Positions 17,167 through 25,807 are shown, numbered from the stretch's first letter. The stretch is DNA of 64,000 bases from Actinoplanes sp. DH11 (GCF_020873875.1 NZ_JAHWGU010000001.1:558001-622000); one strand, 5' to 3'. Numbers and translations are program-made. The notes: a model not told the origin generated them from the letters alone.

Positions 17167-18024
17167 ATGTCCACCGTGGCGTACGAGATCGTCGACGTGT
17201 TCACCGATCGGCCTTTCGCCGGAAATCCGCTCGCGGTGGTGTACGGTGCCGATTCCCTCGCCGCCGACCAGATGCACGCGTTGGCGCGTGAGTTCAATCT
17301 GGCCGAGACGATTTTCATACTTAACCCGGCCGCGGTGGGCGCAACCTACCGTGTGCGGATCTTCACGACCGAGGGCGAGATCCCGTTCGCCGGCCATCCG
17401 TCGGTGGGTGCGGCGGTCAGCCTGATGCGCCGCGGCGACGTGCGCCCGGGCACCGTGGTGCAGGAGTGCGGCGCCGGCCTGCTCCCGATCGAGGTCACCG
17501 CCGCCGGCTCGGCCACGCTCACCGGCGGAACCCCGGTGCTGGGCGAGCCGATCGCGCACGAGCCGCTGCTCACCGGCCTTGGCCTGACGGCCGCGGACTA
17601 CGCCGGGGGAGAGGCCGCTGCCGCACGATCCGCCGGGTGCGGCCTGGACTGGGTGTTCCTTCCGGTACGGCGGGACGCGCTCGCCAGGCTGCGCAGACCC
17701 ACCGATGGCCCGGACGTGTGCGTCTTCGCGTGGGCGGAGGGCGTGGCGCATGCGCGTGTCTTCGTGCCGGGTGATGCCGTCTGGGAAGACCCGGCCACCG
17801 GCTCGGCGGCGCTGGGCCTGGGCGTGTGGCTCGTCGCGTCGAGCCGGCTGCCCGGCGACGGGGTGTCGTCCTACCTCGTCCACCAGGGCCACGAGATGAA
17901 CCGTCCGTCGCTGCTGGAGTGCACGGTGACGGCCGCCGGGGGTGCGGCCGTCTCGGCGACGGTGAGCGGTCACGTGGTGCCGATCGCTTCCGGCCGGATC
18001 GCGGTGCCGCCCTTCGTGGGCTGA
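17167..18024 (+). CDS. PhzF-family isomerase/epimerase-like protein
   Basis: 285 aa from ATG at 17167. It shows the PhzF marks: VDVFTDRPFAGNPLAVV at the N-terminus, NLAETIF containing the catalytic Glu, the FAGHPSVGAA motif, and EDPATGSAALGLG in the second half-domain. The protein has the diaminopimelate-epimerase fold. PhzF itself isomerises dihydro-3-hydroxyanthranilate in phenazine synthesis, but no other phenazine gene is here, so only the fold and general isomerase role can be assigned. It is divergent from the CBS gene with only 33 bp between the starts. Confidence 0.88.
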   Translation: MSTVAYEIVDVFTDRPFAGNPLAVVYGADSLAADQMHALAREFNLAETIFILNPAAVGATYRVRIFTTEGEIPFAGHPSVGAAVSLMRRGDVRPGTVVQECGAGLLPIEVTAAGSATLTGGTPVLGEPIAHEPLLTGLGLTAADYAGGEAAAARSAGCGLDWVFLPVRRDALARLRRPTDGPDVCVFAWAEGVAHARVFVPGDAVWEDPATGSAALGLGVWLVASSRLPGDGVSSYLVHQGHEMNRPSLLECTVTAAGGAAVSATVSGHVVPIASGRIAVPPFVG

Positions 18025-18080
18025 GCGGCCACCTTCAGGTCAGCGATCCCGGCCCGGCGCGGACCGGCCCCGGTCGGGGG

Positions 18081-18575
18081 TCAGCGCTTGCGGACCCGGT
18101 GCAGGCGGAACGGGCGGCGGGTCTCGACCCGTGCCGGTGTCTCCCGCGGGGGAGCCGCCGCCGACTCGGCGGGCAGCTCCGGGGTGCCGACGGCGGACTC
18201 GGCGGCCGGGGTGAGCCGGACCACGGCGCAGCCGGTCTCCGCCCAGCGCGCCACCACCTCCTCGGCGGTGCCGGTGGCGTTGAGCCGTTTCGCCGCCAGC
18301 TGCGGGGCGAGCTCGGCCCACTCGTCGCTGCCCGGAGTCAGCCGCGTGACGTGCGCGTCGGCGGCGACGATCAGGCCGCCGTGGTCGCCGCGGAGCCGGA
18401 TCGTGGCGCGTTCCGCCTCGGCCAGCCCCGGCGCGAACTGCTCACCCGGCCCACTCACCACGAGCAGGGAGTTCTCCGCGGGCATGCACCACAACGCGTA
18501 CGCCGGGCTGTCGCCCACCGAGATCCAGGCGATCGCCGCTTTCTTGATCGCCTCGTCCAGCACGCCGGAGGTCAC
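18081..18575 (-). CDS. Hypothetical protein, possibly FMN-binding split-barrel-like
   Basis: 164 aa, MTSGVLDEAIKKAAIAWISV. The pattern of PAYALWCMPAENSLLVVSGP, then RATIRLRGDHGGLIVAADAH and a C-terminal helix with W and ETGCAVVRLTPA is reminiscent of pyridoxamine-phosphate-oxidase-like split barrels, but without a clear cofactor motif. The last 45 residues are Pro/Ala/Arg-rich. It starts 12 bp after the HAD gene stop and is probably its operon partner. Function unknown. Confidence 0.6.
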   Translation of the reverse strand: MTSGVLDEAIKKAAIAWISVGDSPAYALWCMPAENSLLVVSGPGEQFAPGLAEAERATIRLRGDHGGLIVAADAHVTRLTPGSDEWAELAPQLAAKRLNATGTAEEVVARWAETGCAVVRLTPAAESAVGTPELPAESAAAPPRETPARVETRRPFRLHRVRKR

Positions 18576-18587
18576 CGGGTCATCCTG

Positions 18588-19286
18588 TCAGACCAGCGCC
18601 GGAGTGTGCCGGAGCAGGGTGAGCACGTCGGTGAGGGACCGGACGGTACTCCCGGCGAAGTTCGTGTCCGCGTCGAAGACCAGATGGTTCGCCAGGTCGG
18701 GCGCGGCCAGCCGGACCGGGGTCATGCCGACCGCGGCGGCGCCGGTGAGTTCGTGGCTGCCGCCGTCACCCACGTAGAGGCAGTCCTCCGGGGCGATTCC
18801 CAGCCGATCGCAGGCGGCCAGGTAGATCTCGGGATCCGGCTTGCACACGCCGAGCTCCACCGAGTAGATCTGTGCGTCGAGCAGCGGCGCCACCGGGAGG
18901 CCGGGCAGGAAGGCGGGTAGTTCGTGGGTGCAGTCGCTGATCACCGCGGTGCGTACGCCGCGGCGCCGGATCGCGGTCAGCGCGGCGACCGCGTCGGGCC
19001 GCAGCTGGGTGTCGGCGCGCAGGGCGTCGACCCGGGCCGGGACTCCGGCGCGGATGGCATCCGGGCGTGGCCGGCCACCGGCCTGCTCGATCACCCAGCG
19101 CAAGGTGGCCTCCGCCGAGCCGTAACGGCCGCAGGCGCGGGCACGGAAGGTGCGGTCGAGGACGCCTGTCACGGCCTCCGGGTCGGCACCGAGGGACCTG
19201 GCAATGTCCGCGTGCTGGGGACCACGCTGGACAGAACGGGTCAAGGTGCCGAAGAAGTCAAACACGACCGCACGGTATGCGGGCAT
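18588..19286 (-). CDS. HAD-family hydrolase
   Basis: 232 aa from the ATG at 19286; a GGGAGG lies nine bases before it, so this start is preferred to the ATG seven codons upstream. Motif I reads VVFDFFGTLTRS (nucleophile Asp; the second Asp of DxD is Phe, as in dehalogenase-like HADs), motif II TAVISDCTHE, motif III Lys in GVCKPDPEIY, and motif IV YVGDGGSHELTGA. It is likely a cytosolic phosphatase or dehalogenase-like hydrolase; substrate cannot be deduced. Confidence 0.86.
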   Translation of the reverse strand: MPAYRAVVFDFFGTLTRSVQRGPQHADIARSLGADPEAVTGVLDRTFRARACGRYGSAEATLRWVIEQAGGRPRPDAIRAGVPARVDALRADTQLRPDAVAALTAIRRRGVRTAVISDCTHELPAFLPGLPVAPLLDAQIYSVELGVCKPDPEIYLAACDRLGIAPEDCLYVGDGGSHELTGAAAVGMTPVRLAAPDLANHLVFDADTNFAGSTVRSLTDVLTLLRHTPALV

Positions 19287-19420
19287 GTAAATCGGCCTCC
19301 CGGGCATCGAGGGAAGAAAGTGGCCGAACGGCCGTCGGTGACTGTATCCACTCCGTCACTGTCCGCCAATAGAGATGTGCAACTTGCGCAGGACGGCTGT
19401 GCAAGAAGCGACGGCCGGGG

Positions 19421-20392
19421 ATGAATATGCGCTCACCGAGTCAAGATGGCGCTGCGGTCACCCGTACGCCCGGCGCCCTGTCCGCGGCCATGCCGCCACC
19501 CGGCACCGTTCTCGCCCTGGTCGTGGCCGTCCTCGCGGTCTCCTCCTCGGCCCCGCTCATCGCTTTCGCCGCGGCACCGGCGCTCGCCGTCGCGTTCTGG
19601 CGCAACGCCCTCGCCACCGTGGCGCTCACTCCCGTGGCCCTCACCGCCCGCCGCGCCGAGGTGTCCGGTGTCATCCGCGGCCCGCGCCGCCGCGACGGCC
19701 TCTTCTGCGTGCTCGCCGGGGTCGCCCTCGCCGTGCACTTCGCCACCTGGATGCCGGCCGTCCAGCTCGGCTCGGTGGCCACCGCGACCGCCCTCGTCGC
19801 CACCCAGCCGGTCTGGCAGGGCCTGATCGCGGCCGCGCAGGGCCGGCGCCCGTCGGCCGCCGGCTGGCTCGGCATCGGGCTCGCCGTCGCCGGCGCGGCC
19901 TGGGCCACCGGTGCCGACCTGGGCGTCTCCGCGCAAGCCGTGTGGGCCGACGTGCTCGCCCTGCTCGGTGCGATGGCGGCCGCGGTCTACACGGCGCTCG
20001 GGGAGCGGGCGCGGTCGGCGCTGAGCACGACCACGTACACCTGGATCTGCTACGGCACCTGCGCCGCCATCCTGCTCGTTGTCTGCCTGGTCGCGGGGGT
20101 CGACCTGAGCGGCTACGACACGCACACCTGGGCCGCGATCCTCGCCCTGGTCGTGGGGGCGCAGCTGCTGGGGCACTCGATGTTCAACTACGCGCTCCAG
20201 CACACGTCGGCCACCGCGGTGAGCGTCCTGATCCTGATCGAGGTACCGGGCGCGGCACTCATCGCCTGGTGGTGGCTGGGGCAGGAGCCGCGGACGAGTT
20301 CGCTGCCCGGCCTGGCGCTCCTGCTGGCCGGCGTCTTCGTCGTGATCCTGGGGGCCGCCCGCGCGGGCCGCACCACACCGGCCCCGTCCTGA
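19421..20392 (+). CDS. EamA/DMT-superfamily transporter
   Basis: 323 aa. Ten hydrophobic segments in two EamA repeats are visible (first repeat from about residue 28, second from about 170), for example VLALVVAVLAVSSSAPLIAF and FVVILGAARAG. The sequence IEVPGAALIAWWWLGQEP at the start of the last helices is typical of EamA exporters of metabolites. Substrate unknown. It is monocistronic as far as can be seen. Confidence 0.85.
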   Translation: MNMRSPSQDGAAVTRTPGALSAAMPPPGTVLALVVAVLAVSSSAPLIAFAAAPALAVAFWRNALATVALTPVALTARRAEVSGVIRGPRRRDGLFCVLAGVALAVHFATWMPAVQLGSVATATALVATQPVWQGLIAAAQGRRPSAAGWLGIGLAVAGAAWATGADLGVSAQAVWADVLALLGAMAAAVYTALGERARSALSTTTYTWICYGTCAAILLVVCLVAGVDLSGYDTHTWAAILALVVGAQLLGHSMFNYALQHTSATAVSVLILIEVPGAALIAWWWLGQEPRTSSLPGLALLLAGVFVVILGAARAGRTTPAPS

Positions 20393-20587
20393 CGCCGCGC
20401 TTTTGCCGCGTCGTGCGTGGCTTTCGCTCTGTGCGCGGCCCCGCGGTTCTTTCCCGTCCGGCGGCTTTCCCTCTTTCGGTTATGGCTGGATAAAACGCCC
20501 TATCTTGCTGCTAATCGGGCGGAACGTGGCGCTAAGGCGGTCGTTGCACCAGAGATCGAGGCCCGGCGGCGGAACCGAGGGAGTGCC

Positions 20588-21226
20588 ATGCGACGCGTAC
20601 GGTCGACACCGCTCCTGGCGATCCTGACCCTGACGGCGGCCGGCTGCGGCGCGCTCCAGCAGCCCGAGGGCTCCCAGCGGACCGGCCTCACCGGTGACCG
20701 GCACACCGCGGGGTGCGCGATGGCGAGAGCGCCGCGGCACGCGGTGACCGGAAACGTTCAGGTCCCGCTCACTCCTGCGCGGCTGACCGCCGCGATGGAA
20801 CGGATCGAAGAGGGCGGGCGGGAACGCTTCGCGGAGCACTACTCCGGCATGGAGATCGACCACCGGGGCGTACGGGCTGTCGTCTACCGGGTGCCGTCGG
20901 CCCGCTTCGACGGTTTTGTTCGGAGCAGCGCCGGCACGGCCTGCGTGGTGGTCCGCGACGCCGCCCACGCCGTCGCCGAACTGTCCGGCTGGCAGGACCG
21001 GGTGATGGCCGACCTCCCGTACTGGGCGGAACAGGGCGTGCGGATCGTCACTGTCGGCAGTCGCCACGACGGAGCCGGCGTCGAGATCGGCACCCAGGAC
21101 ATCGACGAGGCGCGACGTCAACTGCCCGCCCGGTACGGTTCCGCGGCACCCCTGGTCTTCGTGCAGGAAGGCCCCATACCCATGCTGACCAGCACATCAC
21201 CGACCGCGCCGGAGTCCGTCCGCTGA
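20588..21226 (+). CDS. Putative lipoprotein
   Basis: 212 aa from ATG at 20588 (MRRVRSTPLLAILTLTAAGCG). A lipoprotein signal peptide ends in the lipobox LTAAGC, so Cys is the lipid-modified residue and the protein should be anchored outside the cytoplasmic membrane. The mature part has no domain that I recognise; its pattern (MERIEEGGRERFAEHYSGME, VYRVPSARFDGFVRS, EIGTQDIDEARRQLPARYG) suggests a small alpha/beta domain. The frame is open further upstream but lacks a signal and start. Confidence 0.72.
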   Translation: MRRVRSTPLLAILTLTAAGCGALQQPEGSQRTGLTGDRHTAGCAMARAPRHAVTGNVQVPLTPARLTAAMERIEEGGRERFAEHYSGMEIDHRGVRAVVYRVPSARFDGFVRSSAGTACVVVRDAAHAVAELSGWQDRVMADLPYWAEQGVRIVTVGSRHDGAGVEIGTQDIDEARRQLPARYGSAAPLVFVQEGPIPMLTSTSPTAPESVR

Positions 21227-21529
21227 CCTCCGGCGGTTGTCGGAAAGCCGTCAGTGCCGGCCGGTAGCGCCTGGCCGCGCCGGGAACGCCGAGTACGCCA
21301 CGGTGACGTGATGTTTGCCCCGGCTTCGGGGAGCGGGCAGGATCGCCGCATGGTCTTCGACGCCCGTTCCGCCGGAGGAAGTCCGTCCCGGCGCGATGCC
21401 ACCCGCCCCGCTGATGGCCGGCCACCCCGTTCCGGCGCGCCCGGAACGGACCCCGAACGGGCCTCCGAACCTGACATGCTTCAGGTTGTGGAAGCGGAGA
21501 TCGAAGAAACCGGCGAAGCCCCGGTCACC

Positions 21530-22285
21530 ATGCGCCTGGACGGCAAGGTCGCCCTGGTCACGGGTGCGGGCAGCCCGGACGGCATCGGGTACGCGACCGC
21601 CCGCCGCCTGCGCAACCTGGGCGCCCGGGTCGCGATCGTGTCGACCACCCGGCGCATCCACGAACGGGCCACCGAGCTCGGCGTGACCGGTTTCGTCGCG
21701 GACCTGACCGACGAGTCCGAGGTCGGTGCCCTCGCCGACGCGATCTCCGACCAGCTCGGTGACGTCGAGGTGCTGGTGAACAACGCGGGGCTGGCCAGCC
21801 GTACCAGTCCGGAGGTCCTCCGCCCGGTCGCCCAGCTCACTCTCGACGAGTGGCGGGCCGAAATCGATCGGAACCTGAGCACCGCGTTTCTCTGCAGCCG
21901 GGCGTTCGTCAGCGGCATGGCCGAGCGCGGCTGGGGCCGGATCGTCAACCTGGCCGCCACCGCGGGTCCGGTCAACGCCCTGCCCACCGAGGCGGCGTAC
22001 GCGGCCGCGAAGGCAGGCGTGGTCGGCCTCACCCGCGCCCTGGCGATGGAACTGGTCGCCGACGGCGTCGTCGTCAACTGCGTGGCGCCCGGCACCATCT
22101 ACACGGCCGCCTCGACAGTCACCGAGATCAAGCAGGGTCTGGGCACGCCGATCGGCCGCCCCGGCACCCCGGACGAGGTGGCCGCGGCGGTGGCGTTCCT
22201 CTGCTCACCGGCAGCGTCCTACATCACCGGCCAGATGCTGGTCGTCGACGGCGGCAACAGCGTCCGCGAGGCCCAGTTCCGCTGA
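21530..22285 (+). CDS. Short-chain dehydrogenase/reductase (SDR)
   Basis: 251 aa from ATG at 21530; earlier ATG (21476) and GTG (21488) starts are possible because the ribosome binding site here is weak. NAD(P)-binding [19 protein letters not shown], and the catalytic Tyr-x3-Lys in [20 protein letters not shown] are present. The ending [20 protein letters not shown] and [11 protein letters not shown] is typical of FabG-like classical SDRs. The substrate is not known. Confidence 0.88.
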   Translation: MRLDGKVALVTGAGSPDGIGYATARRLRNLGARVAIVSTTRRIHERATELGVTGFVADLTDESEVGALADAISDQLGDVEVLVNNAGLASRTSPEVLRPVAQLTLDEWRAEIDRNLSTAFLCSRAFVSGMAERGWGRIVNLAATAGPVNALPTEAAYAAAKAGVVGLTRALAMELVADGVVVNCVAPGTIYTAASTVTEIKQGLGTPIGRPGTPDEVAAAVAFLCSPAASYITGQMLVVDGGNSVREAQFR

Positions 22286-22368
22286 CCCACCCACCCGGCG
22301 ACTCGTCGACCACCGCACGCGCCGGCTGGGCACGCGCCGGCTGGGGCGGTGCCGTACGCCCGCCGGGG

Positions 22369-22394
22369 GGGTGTCTCTATGGTTCGGTCAAGCG
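22369..22394. repeat. Conserved 5' block of repeat copy B
   Basis: A stretch with GTGTCTCTATGGTTC then GTCAAGC. A nearly identical stretch lies at 34837-34865, in both cases about 115 bp before the 77-bp palindrome, while the sequence between block and palindrome differs. Copy A has no such block. Confidence 0.7.
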
Positions 22395-22482
22395 CATCTG
22401 CTGTACCGATTGTGGCTTTTCCGTGGGTTTGTTATTGGTGAGTTCGTGGCTCTGGGTCGCGCTGCGGGGGCTCGTGTGGGGG

Positions 22483-22559
22483 TGTTGATCTGCTGGCGGT
22501 GCGAAATCGCGGTCTTAGGTCCATGATCACAGCGATTTCGTAGCGCTAGCAGATCAACA
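22483..22559. repeat. 77-bp palindromic repeat, copy B
   Basis: Same length and ends as copy A (TGTTGATCTGCT to AGCAGATCAACA), with four base changes confined to the loop region near 22513-22521. It lies between convergent genes (SDR and CoA-binding protein). The arms contain AAATCGC paired with GCGATTT and, in the right arm, TAGCGCTAGC. Confidence 0.9.
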
Positions 22560-22836
22560 TCTCGGCTGCTTGTTTCGTTGCTCCAGGACCGCGGCGGCCC
22601 CGGCGATGCCGCCCGCCCGGCGGGAGTTGGTTGCGTAGGCAATACTGCCGGCTCGGCTGATGCCGGGCGCTCAGGGAGTATCAGCCGCGCGCCACCTGGG
22701 GTTGCCTTCTGCCGGCTCCGGGAGATTCGGTGGGCGGTGGCCGGGGTGCTGTACGCCCGCCGGGGTGGTGCCGTACGCCTCTCGGCGCAGGCGGATAGTC
22801 AGCGTCGGCTTCGCACTACTCTGCCTGGCTGTAAAT

Positions 22837-22980
22837 CGGAGTCTCCGCCGGGCTGTGCACCGGAGTCTCCGCCGGGCTGTGCACCGGAGTCTCCGCCGGG
22901 CTGTGCACCGGAGTCTCCGCCGGGCTGTGCACCGGAGTCTCCGCCGGGCTGTGCACCGGAGTCTCCGCCGGGCTGTGCAC
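22837..22980. repeat. Six perfect 24-bp tandem repeats
   Basis: Six identical units, each beginning CGGAGTCTCCGCCGGG and ending CTGTGCAC, with one diverged unit on each side. The unit length is a multiple of three but no supported gene covers it. The perfection of the units points to recent expansion. There are no spacers, so this is not a CRISPR array. Confidence 0.95.
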
Positions 22981-23024
22981 CGGGGCGGGTGCCAGGCACT
23001 CTGCCGAGCTGCGAGCCGGGCCGG

Positions 23025-23432
23025 TCAGGTGAGTTTGGTCAGCTGTCCGACCGCGCGTTCGACGGCCAGGCAGCGGTCCTCCACGTAGTCCATGCCGGCC
23101 TCCTCGGCGATCCGCCGCGCTTCGGCCGAGACGATGCCGCTCTGCAGCCAGACCGCCGGCGCTTTTATGGCGGCCGCTTGCCGGACCACCTCCACGGCAT
23201 CGTGTGCCGGCCGGAAGATGTCGACGAGGTCGACCGGTTCGGGAAGGTCGGCAAGCGTCGGTACGGTCGGAACGCCGAACACCTCGTCGACGAACGGGTT
23301 CACCGGGATGATGCGCCAGCCATGCCGCAACATCTGCAGCGGCACGGTGTGCGACGGCTTGTACGGGTCGCGGGACGCGCCCACCACCGCGATGACGTTC
23401 GCCTCGGCCAGGATCTGCTGAGCACTCCGCAT
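23025..23432 (-). CDS. CoA-binding (Rossmann) domain protein, YccU type
   Basis: 135 aa from ATG at 23432. It has the CoA_binding_2 pattern: VIAVVGASRDPYKPSHTVP, IIPVNPF, VDIFRPAHDAVEVVRQAA and VWLQSGIVSAEARRIAEEAG. Such single-domain proteins resemble the CoA-binding part of succinyl-CoA synthetase alpha and bind CoA, but their role is unknown. Length is normal. It is flanked on both sides by repeat arrays. Confidence 0.87.
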   Translation of the reverse strand: MRSAQQILAEANVIAVVGASRDPYKPSHTVPLQMLRHGWRIIPVNPFVDEVFGVPTVPTLADLPEPVDLVDIFRPAHDAVEVVRQAAAIKAPAVWLQSGIVSAEARRIAEEAGMDYVEDRCLAVERAVGQLTKLT

Positions 23433-23826
23433 TCACCAACTCTAGTTCGTGGATCCTCGACGCTCACCGGGTCGGCCCAGCGACCCCGGCCTTCGCAGGG
23501 CCGACGATGTCTGCCGGTATGCGACTGCGCGCGACCGTCGATCGAGGCCAAGGCTCGACCAGGCGGCCCGTCGGCAGCTCGCGGTGCTGGCCCTCCGGCG
23601 TGCAGGGAGAGCTGAGGACGCGTGCAGGGAGCTGAGAGCCGGGCGGCAAGGGCGTGAGAGCCGGGCGGCAAGGGCGTGAGAGCCGGGCGGCAAGGGCGTG
23701 AGAGCCGGGCGGCAAGGGCGTGAGAGCGGGCGGCAAGGGCGTGAGAGCGGGCGGGCCAGGGGGCTGAGGGAGTAGGAGGCGCCGCGCCCCCGGACCCCCC
23801 GGACCGGGGGCGCGGCAGGTCTGAGG
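23433..23826. other. Gene-free interval with 22-bp tandem repeats
   Basis: Upstream of the CoA-binding gene and downstream of the radical SAM gene. From 23634 to about 23757 there are four 22-bp units (GAGAGCCGGGCGGCAAGGGC plus GT) followed by shortened variants lacking one C. Then comes a G/C-rich stretch. No gene or clear promoter is evident apart from the region just before the CoA-binding start. Confidence 0.75.
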
Positions 23827-25782
23827 TCAGAGCAGCGTCAGCTGTTCCGGCTGGGTGGGGCTCGGGGTGTCGGTGACCCGGCGGGAGGTGGCGGGCTCGT
23901 GGCGGTGGAGGCCGTGGCGGCGGGCGGCGAGGCGGACGCGGGCGGTCAGTTCGGCCTGGTAGGTGCGGGGGGAGTAGGAGCCGTTGCCGAAGAGTTCGCG
24001 GTAGCGCGGGAGCAGGTGGGGGTGTTCGCGGGCGATCCACGACGCGTACCACTCGCGGGCGCCGGGGCGCAGGTGCAGGGCGAGGGGGGAGACGCTTGTG
24101 GCGCCGGAGGCGGCGATGGCGGCGACCGTTTCGTCGATGGAGTCCTCGGTGTCGGTGAGGCCGGGCAGGATCGGTGCCATCAGGACGGCGACGGAGAAGC
24201 CGGTGTCGGTGAGGCGGCGGACCGCGTCGAGGCGGCGGCGCGGGCTGGGCGTGCCGGGCTCGGCGGAGCGCCAGACCTGCTCGTCGACGAAGCCGACCGA
24301 GAAGGAGAGGCCGACCCGGGTCACCTCGGCGGCCTGCTGGAGCAGCTCGAGGTCGCGCAGGATCAGGGTGCCCTTGGTGAGGATGGAGAACGGGTTGGCG
24401 TGGTCGCGCAACGCCGCCAGGATCTCCGGCATCAGGCGGTAGCGGCCCTCGGCGCGCTGGTAGACGTCGACGTTGGTGCCCATCGCGATCGACGCGCCGG
24501 ACCAGTGCGGGTCGGCCAGCTCGCGGCGGATCAGCTCGCCGGCGTTCACCTTCACCACGATGCGGCTGTCGAAGTCGTGCCCGGCGTCGAGGTCGAGGTA
24601 GGTGTGCGTGTTGCGGGCGAAGCAGTTGTGGCTGACCACGCCGTCGGCGATGAAGTCACCGGTGCCCGTGGAGATGTCGAACAGGGGCAGGGTGAGGCCG
24701 AGGTCCTCGATGTCGGCCACGGCGAGCCGCCGGTCGGCGCGGACCCCGACGCCGGACGCGTCGAGCGGGGCCGCTGTCGCCCCGGTCAGGTGCCGGAACC
24801 GCAGGGCCGCTTCCAGGTTGCGCTCGGTCTCGATGCGCTCGGGGGCGGGGCGCCCGCGGCCGGCGCGGACCGGTCGCCGGGTCGCCAGCCCGAGGTGGGC
24901 GAGGGCGTCGGCGATCCACCCCAGGTAGACCGGGTCGTCGGTTTCGAAGACCACGGCCAGCCGCTCGGTGTGCCCGATCGCGCCGAAGGCCCCGGCGAGG
25001 AAACCCCGGAACCAGTCGCCGGTCGGCAGCTCCGGCCAGCGCAGCGCCTCGGTGAGGGAGATGTCGTCGAGGTAGCCGTCAGCGCGGACCCAGGCGTCGC
25101 CCTCCCGGGCCGTGCCGCCGCCGGACGCGTCGCCGCGGACCAGGCCGCACAGGAAGCCGGTCTGGTAGTCGGGGGACTCCTTGGGCGCCTCGGCGAACCG
25201 GCCGACCCCGAACATCAGGTCGCCGACCGCGAGTGCGGGCTGGTGCGCCTCGGCCGGGCTGACGTGCCGCCAGCCGCGGTCGGTGAGGAACCGGTGATCG
25301 CCGCTGGACACCAGCCGCGTGCCGTCGGAGAGGGTCACCCGGAACGCGGGTTTGCTGGTGGCCCAGTGGTCCAGGACGGTGGTGGTGACGTATCGCCGGT
25401 GCGGGCCGGCGCCCATCGTGCCCATCACCGCGTCACCGGGCCGCAGCTGGGCCAGCGGCCGGGTGGAGCCGTCGGCGAGCAGGATCGGGGTGTCGCCGGC
25501 CAGGCAGTAGGTGCAGGCGTGCGAGCAGCCGCGATAGGGGTTGACGGTCCACTCGAACGGCACCCGGGACTGGCCGGGCACCCGGTTGAGCAGCGATTTG
25601 GCCCGCACCTCGTAGAACGTCATCCCGGCGAACCCCGGGGTGTCGAACGTGCGGACGGTGGCACCGGGCAGCGCCAGCGGCAGGGGTGGAGCCGCCGGCA
25701 CTGCCCTGTCCACGAGCGGGCCCCGCTCCGGGGCAGGGAGCATGCCGTCGTCGGGTGAGGCCGACAGGTGGGACCATCGCAT
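23827..25782 (-). CDS. Rv2578c-family radical SAM protein interrupted by an intein
   Basis: 651-aa precursor from ATG at 25782. The host protein begins with GFAGMTFYEVRAKSLLNRVP and the radical SAM motif Cys-x3-Cys-x2-Cys (GCSHACTYC, Cys86, Cys90, Cys93). The intein starts exactly at the third cysteine. After residue 386 the host resumes with CFARNTHTYLDLDAGHDFDS, so splicing restores the motif and leaves a protein of 357 aa. The later part (SILTKGTLILRDLELLQ, LSFSVGF, LMAPILPGLTD) matches Rv2578c-like radical SAM enzymes, related to spore photoproduct lyase-like and SplB-type proteins, of unknown substrate. A perfect LexA box sits just upstream, suggesting DNA-damage induction. Confidence 0.93.
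   Translation of the reverse strand: MRWSHLSASPDDGMLPAPERGPLVDRAVPAAPPLPLALPGATVRTFDTPGFAGMTFYEVRAKSLLNRVPGQSRVPFEWTVNPYRGCSHACTYCLAGDTPILLADGSTRPLAQLRPGDAVMGTMGAGPHRRYVTTTVLDHWATSKPAFRVTLSDGTRLVSSGDHRFLTDRGWRHVSPAEAHQPALAVGDLMFGVGRFAEAPKESPDYQTGFLCGLVRGDASGGGTAREGDAWVRADGYLDDISLTEALRWPELPTGDWFRGFLAGAFGAIGHTERLAVVFETDDPVYLGWIADALAHLGLATRRPVRAGRGRPAPERIETERNLEAALRFRHLTGATAAPLDASGVGVRADRRLAVADIEDLGLTLPLFDISTGTGDFIADGVVSHNCFARNTHTYLDLDAGHDFDSRIVVKVNAGELIRRELADPHWSGASIAMGTNVDVYQRAEGRYRLMPEILAALRDHANPFSILTKGTLILRDLELLQQAAEVTRVGLSFSVGFVDEQVWRSAEPGTPSPRRRLDAVRRLTDTGFSVAVLMAPILPGLTDTEDSIDETVAAIAASGATSVSPLALHLRPGAREWYASWIAREHPHLLPRYRELFGNGSYSPRTYQAELTARVRLAARRHGLHRHEPATSRRVTDTPSPTQPEQLTLL
24625..25506 (-). 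other. Intein with LAGLIDADG-type region inside the radical SAM gene
   Basis: Residues 93-386 of the precursor (294 aa). The N-terminal splicing block A begins CLAGDTPILLADGSTRPL. Block B contains SSGDHRFLTDRG with the Thr/His-type catalytic His. The central part carries two LAGLIDADG-like helices, GFLCGLVRGDA and WFRGFLAGAFGAIG. Block F/G reads DISTGTGDFIADGVVSHN, ending in the His-Asn pair, followed by Cys+1. The second LAGLIDADG helix has Gly-Ala-Ile where the acidic residue is expected, so endonuclease activity may be lost while splicing residues are intact. Confidence 0.92.
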
Positions 25783-25791
25783 GGCAGGTAT

Positions 25792-25807
25792 TCGAACACA
25801 TGTTCGA
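25792..25807. promoter_or_regulatory. Perfect LexA (SOS) box
   Basis: TCGAACACATGTTCGA matches the actinobacterial LexA consensus TCGAAC-N4-GTTCGA at every specified base. It lies 9 bp upstream of the radical SAM start codon, so LexA binding would block transcription or promoter clearance. M. tuberculosis Rv2578c is, as I recall, among LexA-controlled genes. Confidence 0.88.

Larger units (their letters stand above)
22286..23024. other. Gene-free convergent interval with palindrome copy B and a 24-bp array
   Basis: Between the SDR stop and the CoA-binding gene stop. It contains a short direct duplication (GCACGCGCCGGCTGGG near 22317-22350), the 5' block and palindrome of repeat copy B, and the six-unit array at 22837-22980. 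The intervening open frames are not supported by start sites or any known protein pattern. Confidence 0.7.

Noticed and set aside
22837..22980. Possible CRISPR array
   Set aside because: The units are directly adjacent with no spacers, and no cas genes are nearby; the Cas4-like nuclease at 30893 belongs to the stand-alone RecB-family group.
22578..23615. 345-codon plus-strand frame containing the 24-bp repeats as SPPGCAPE units
   Set aside because: It runs antisense through the CoA-binding gene and lacks a plausible start; the repeat peptide is an artefact of unit length.
23899..25758. 619-codon plus-strand open frame
   Set aside because: Antisense to the radical SAM/intein gene, with no start site or protein-like pattern.
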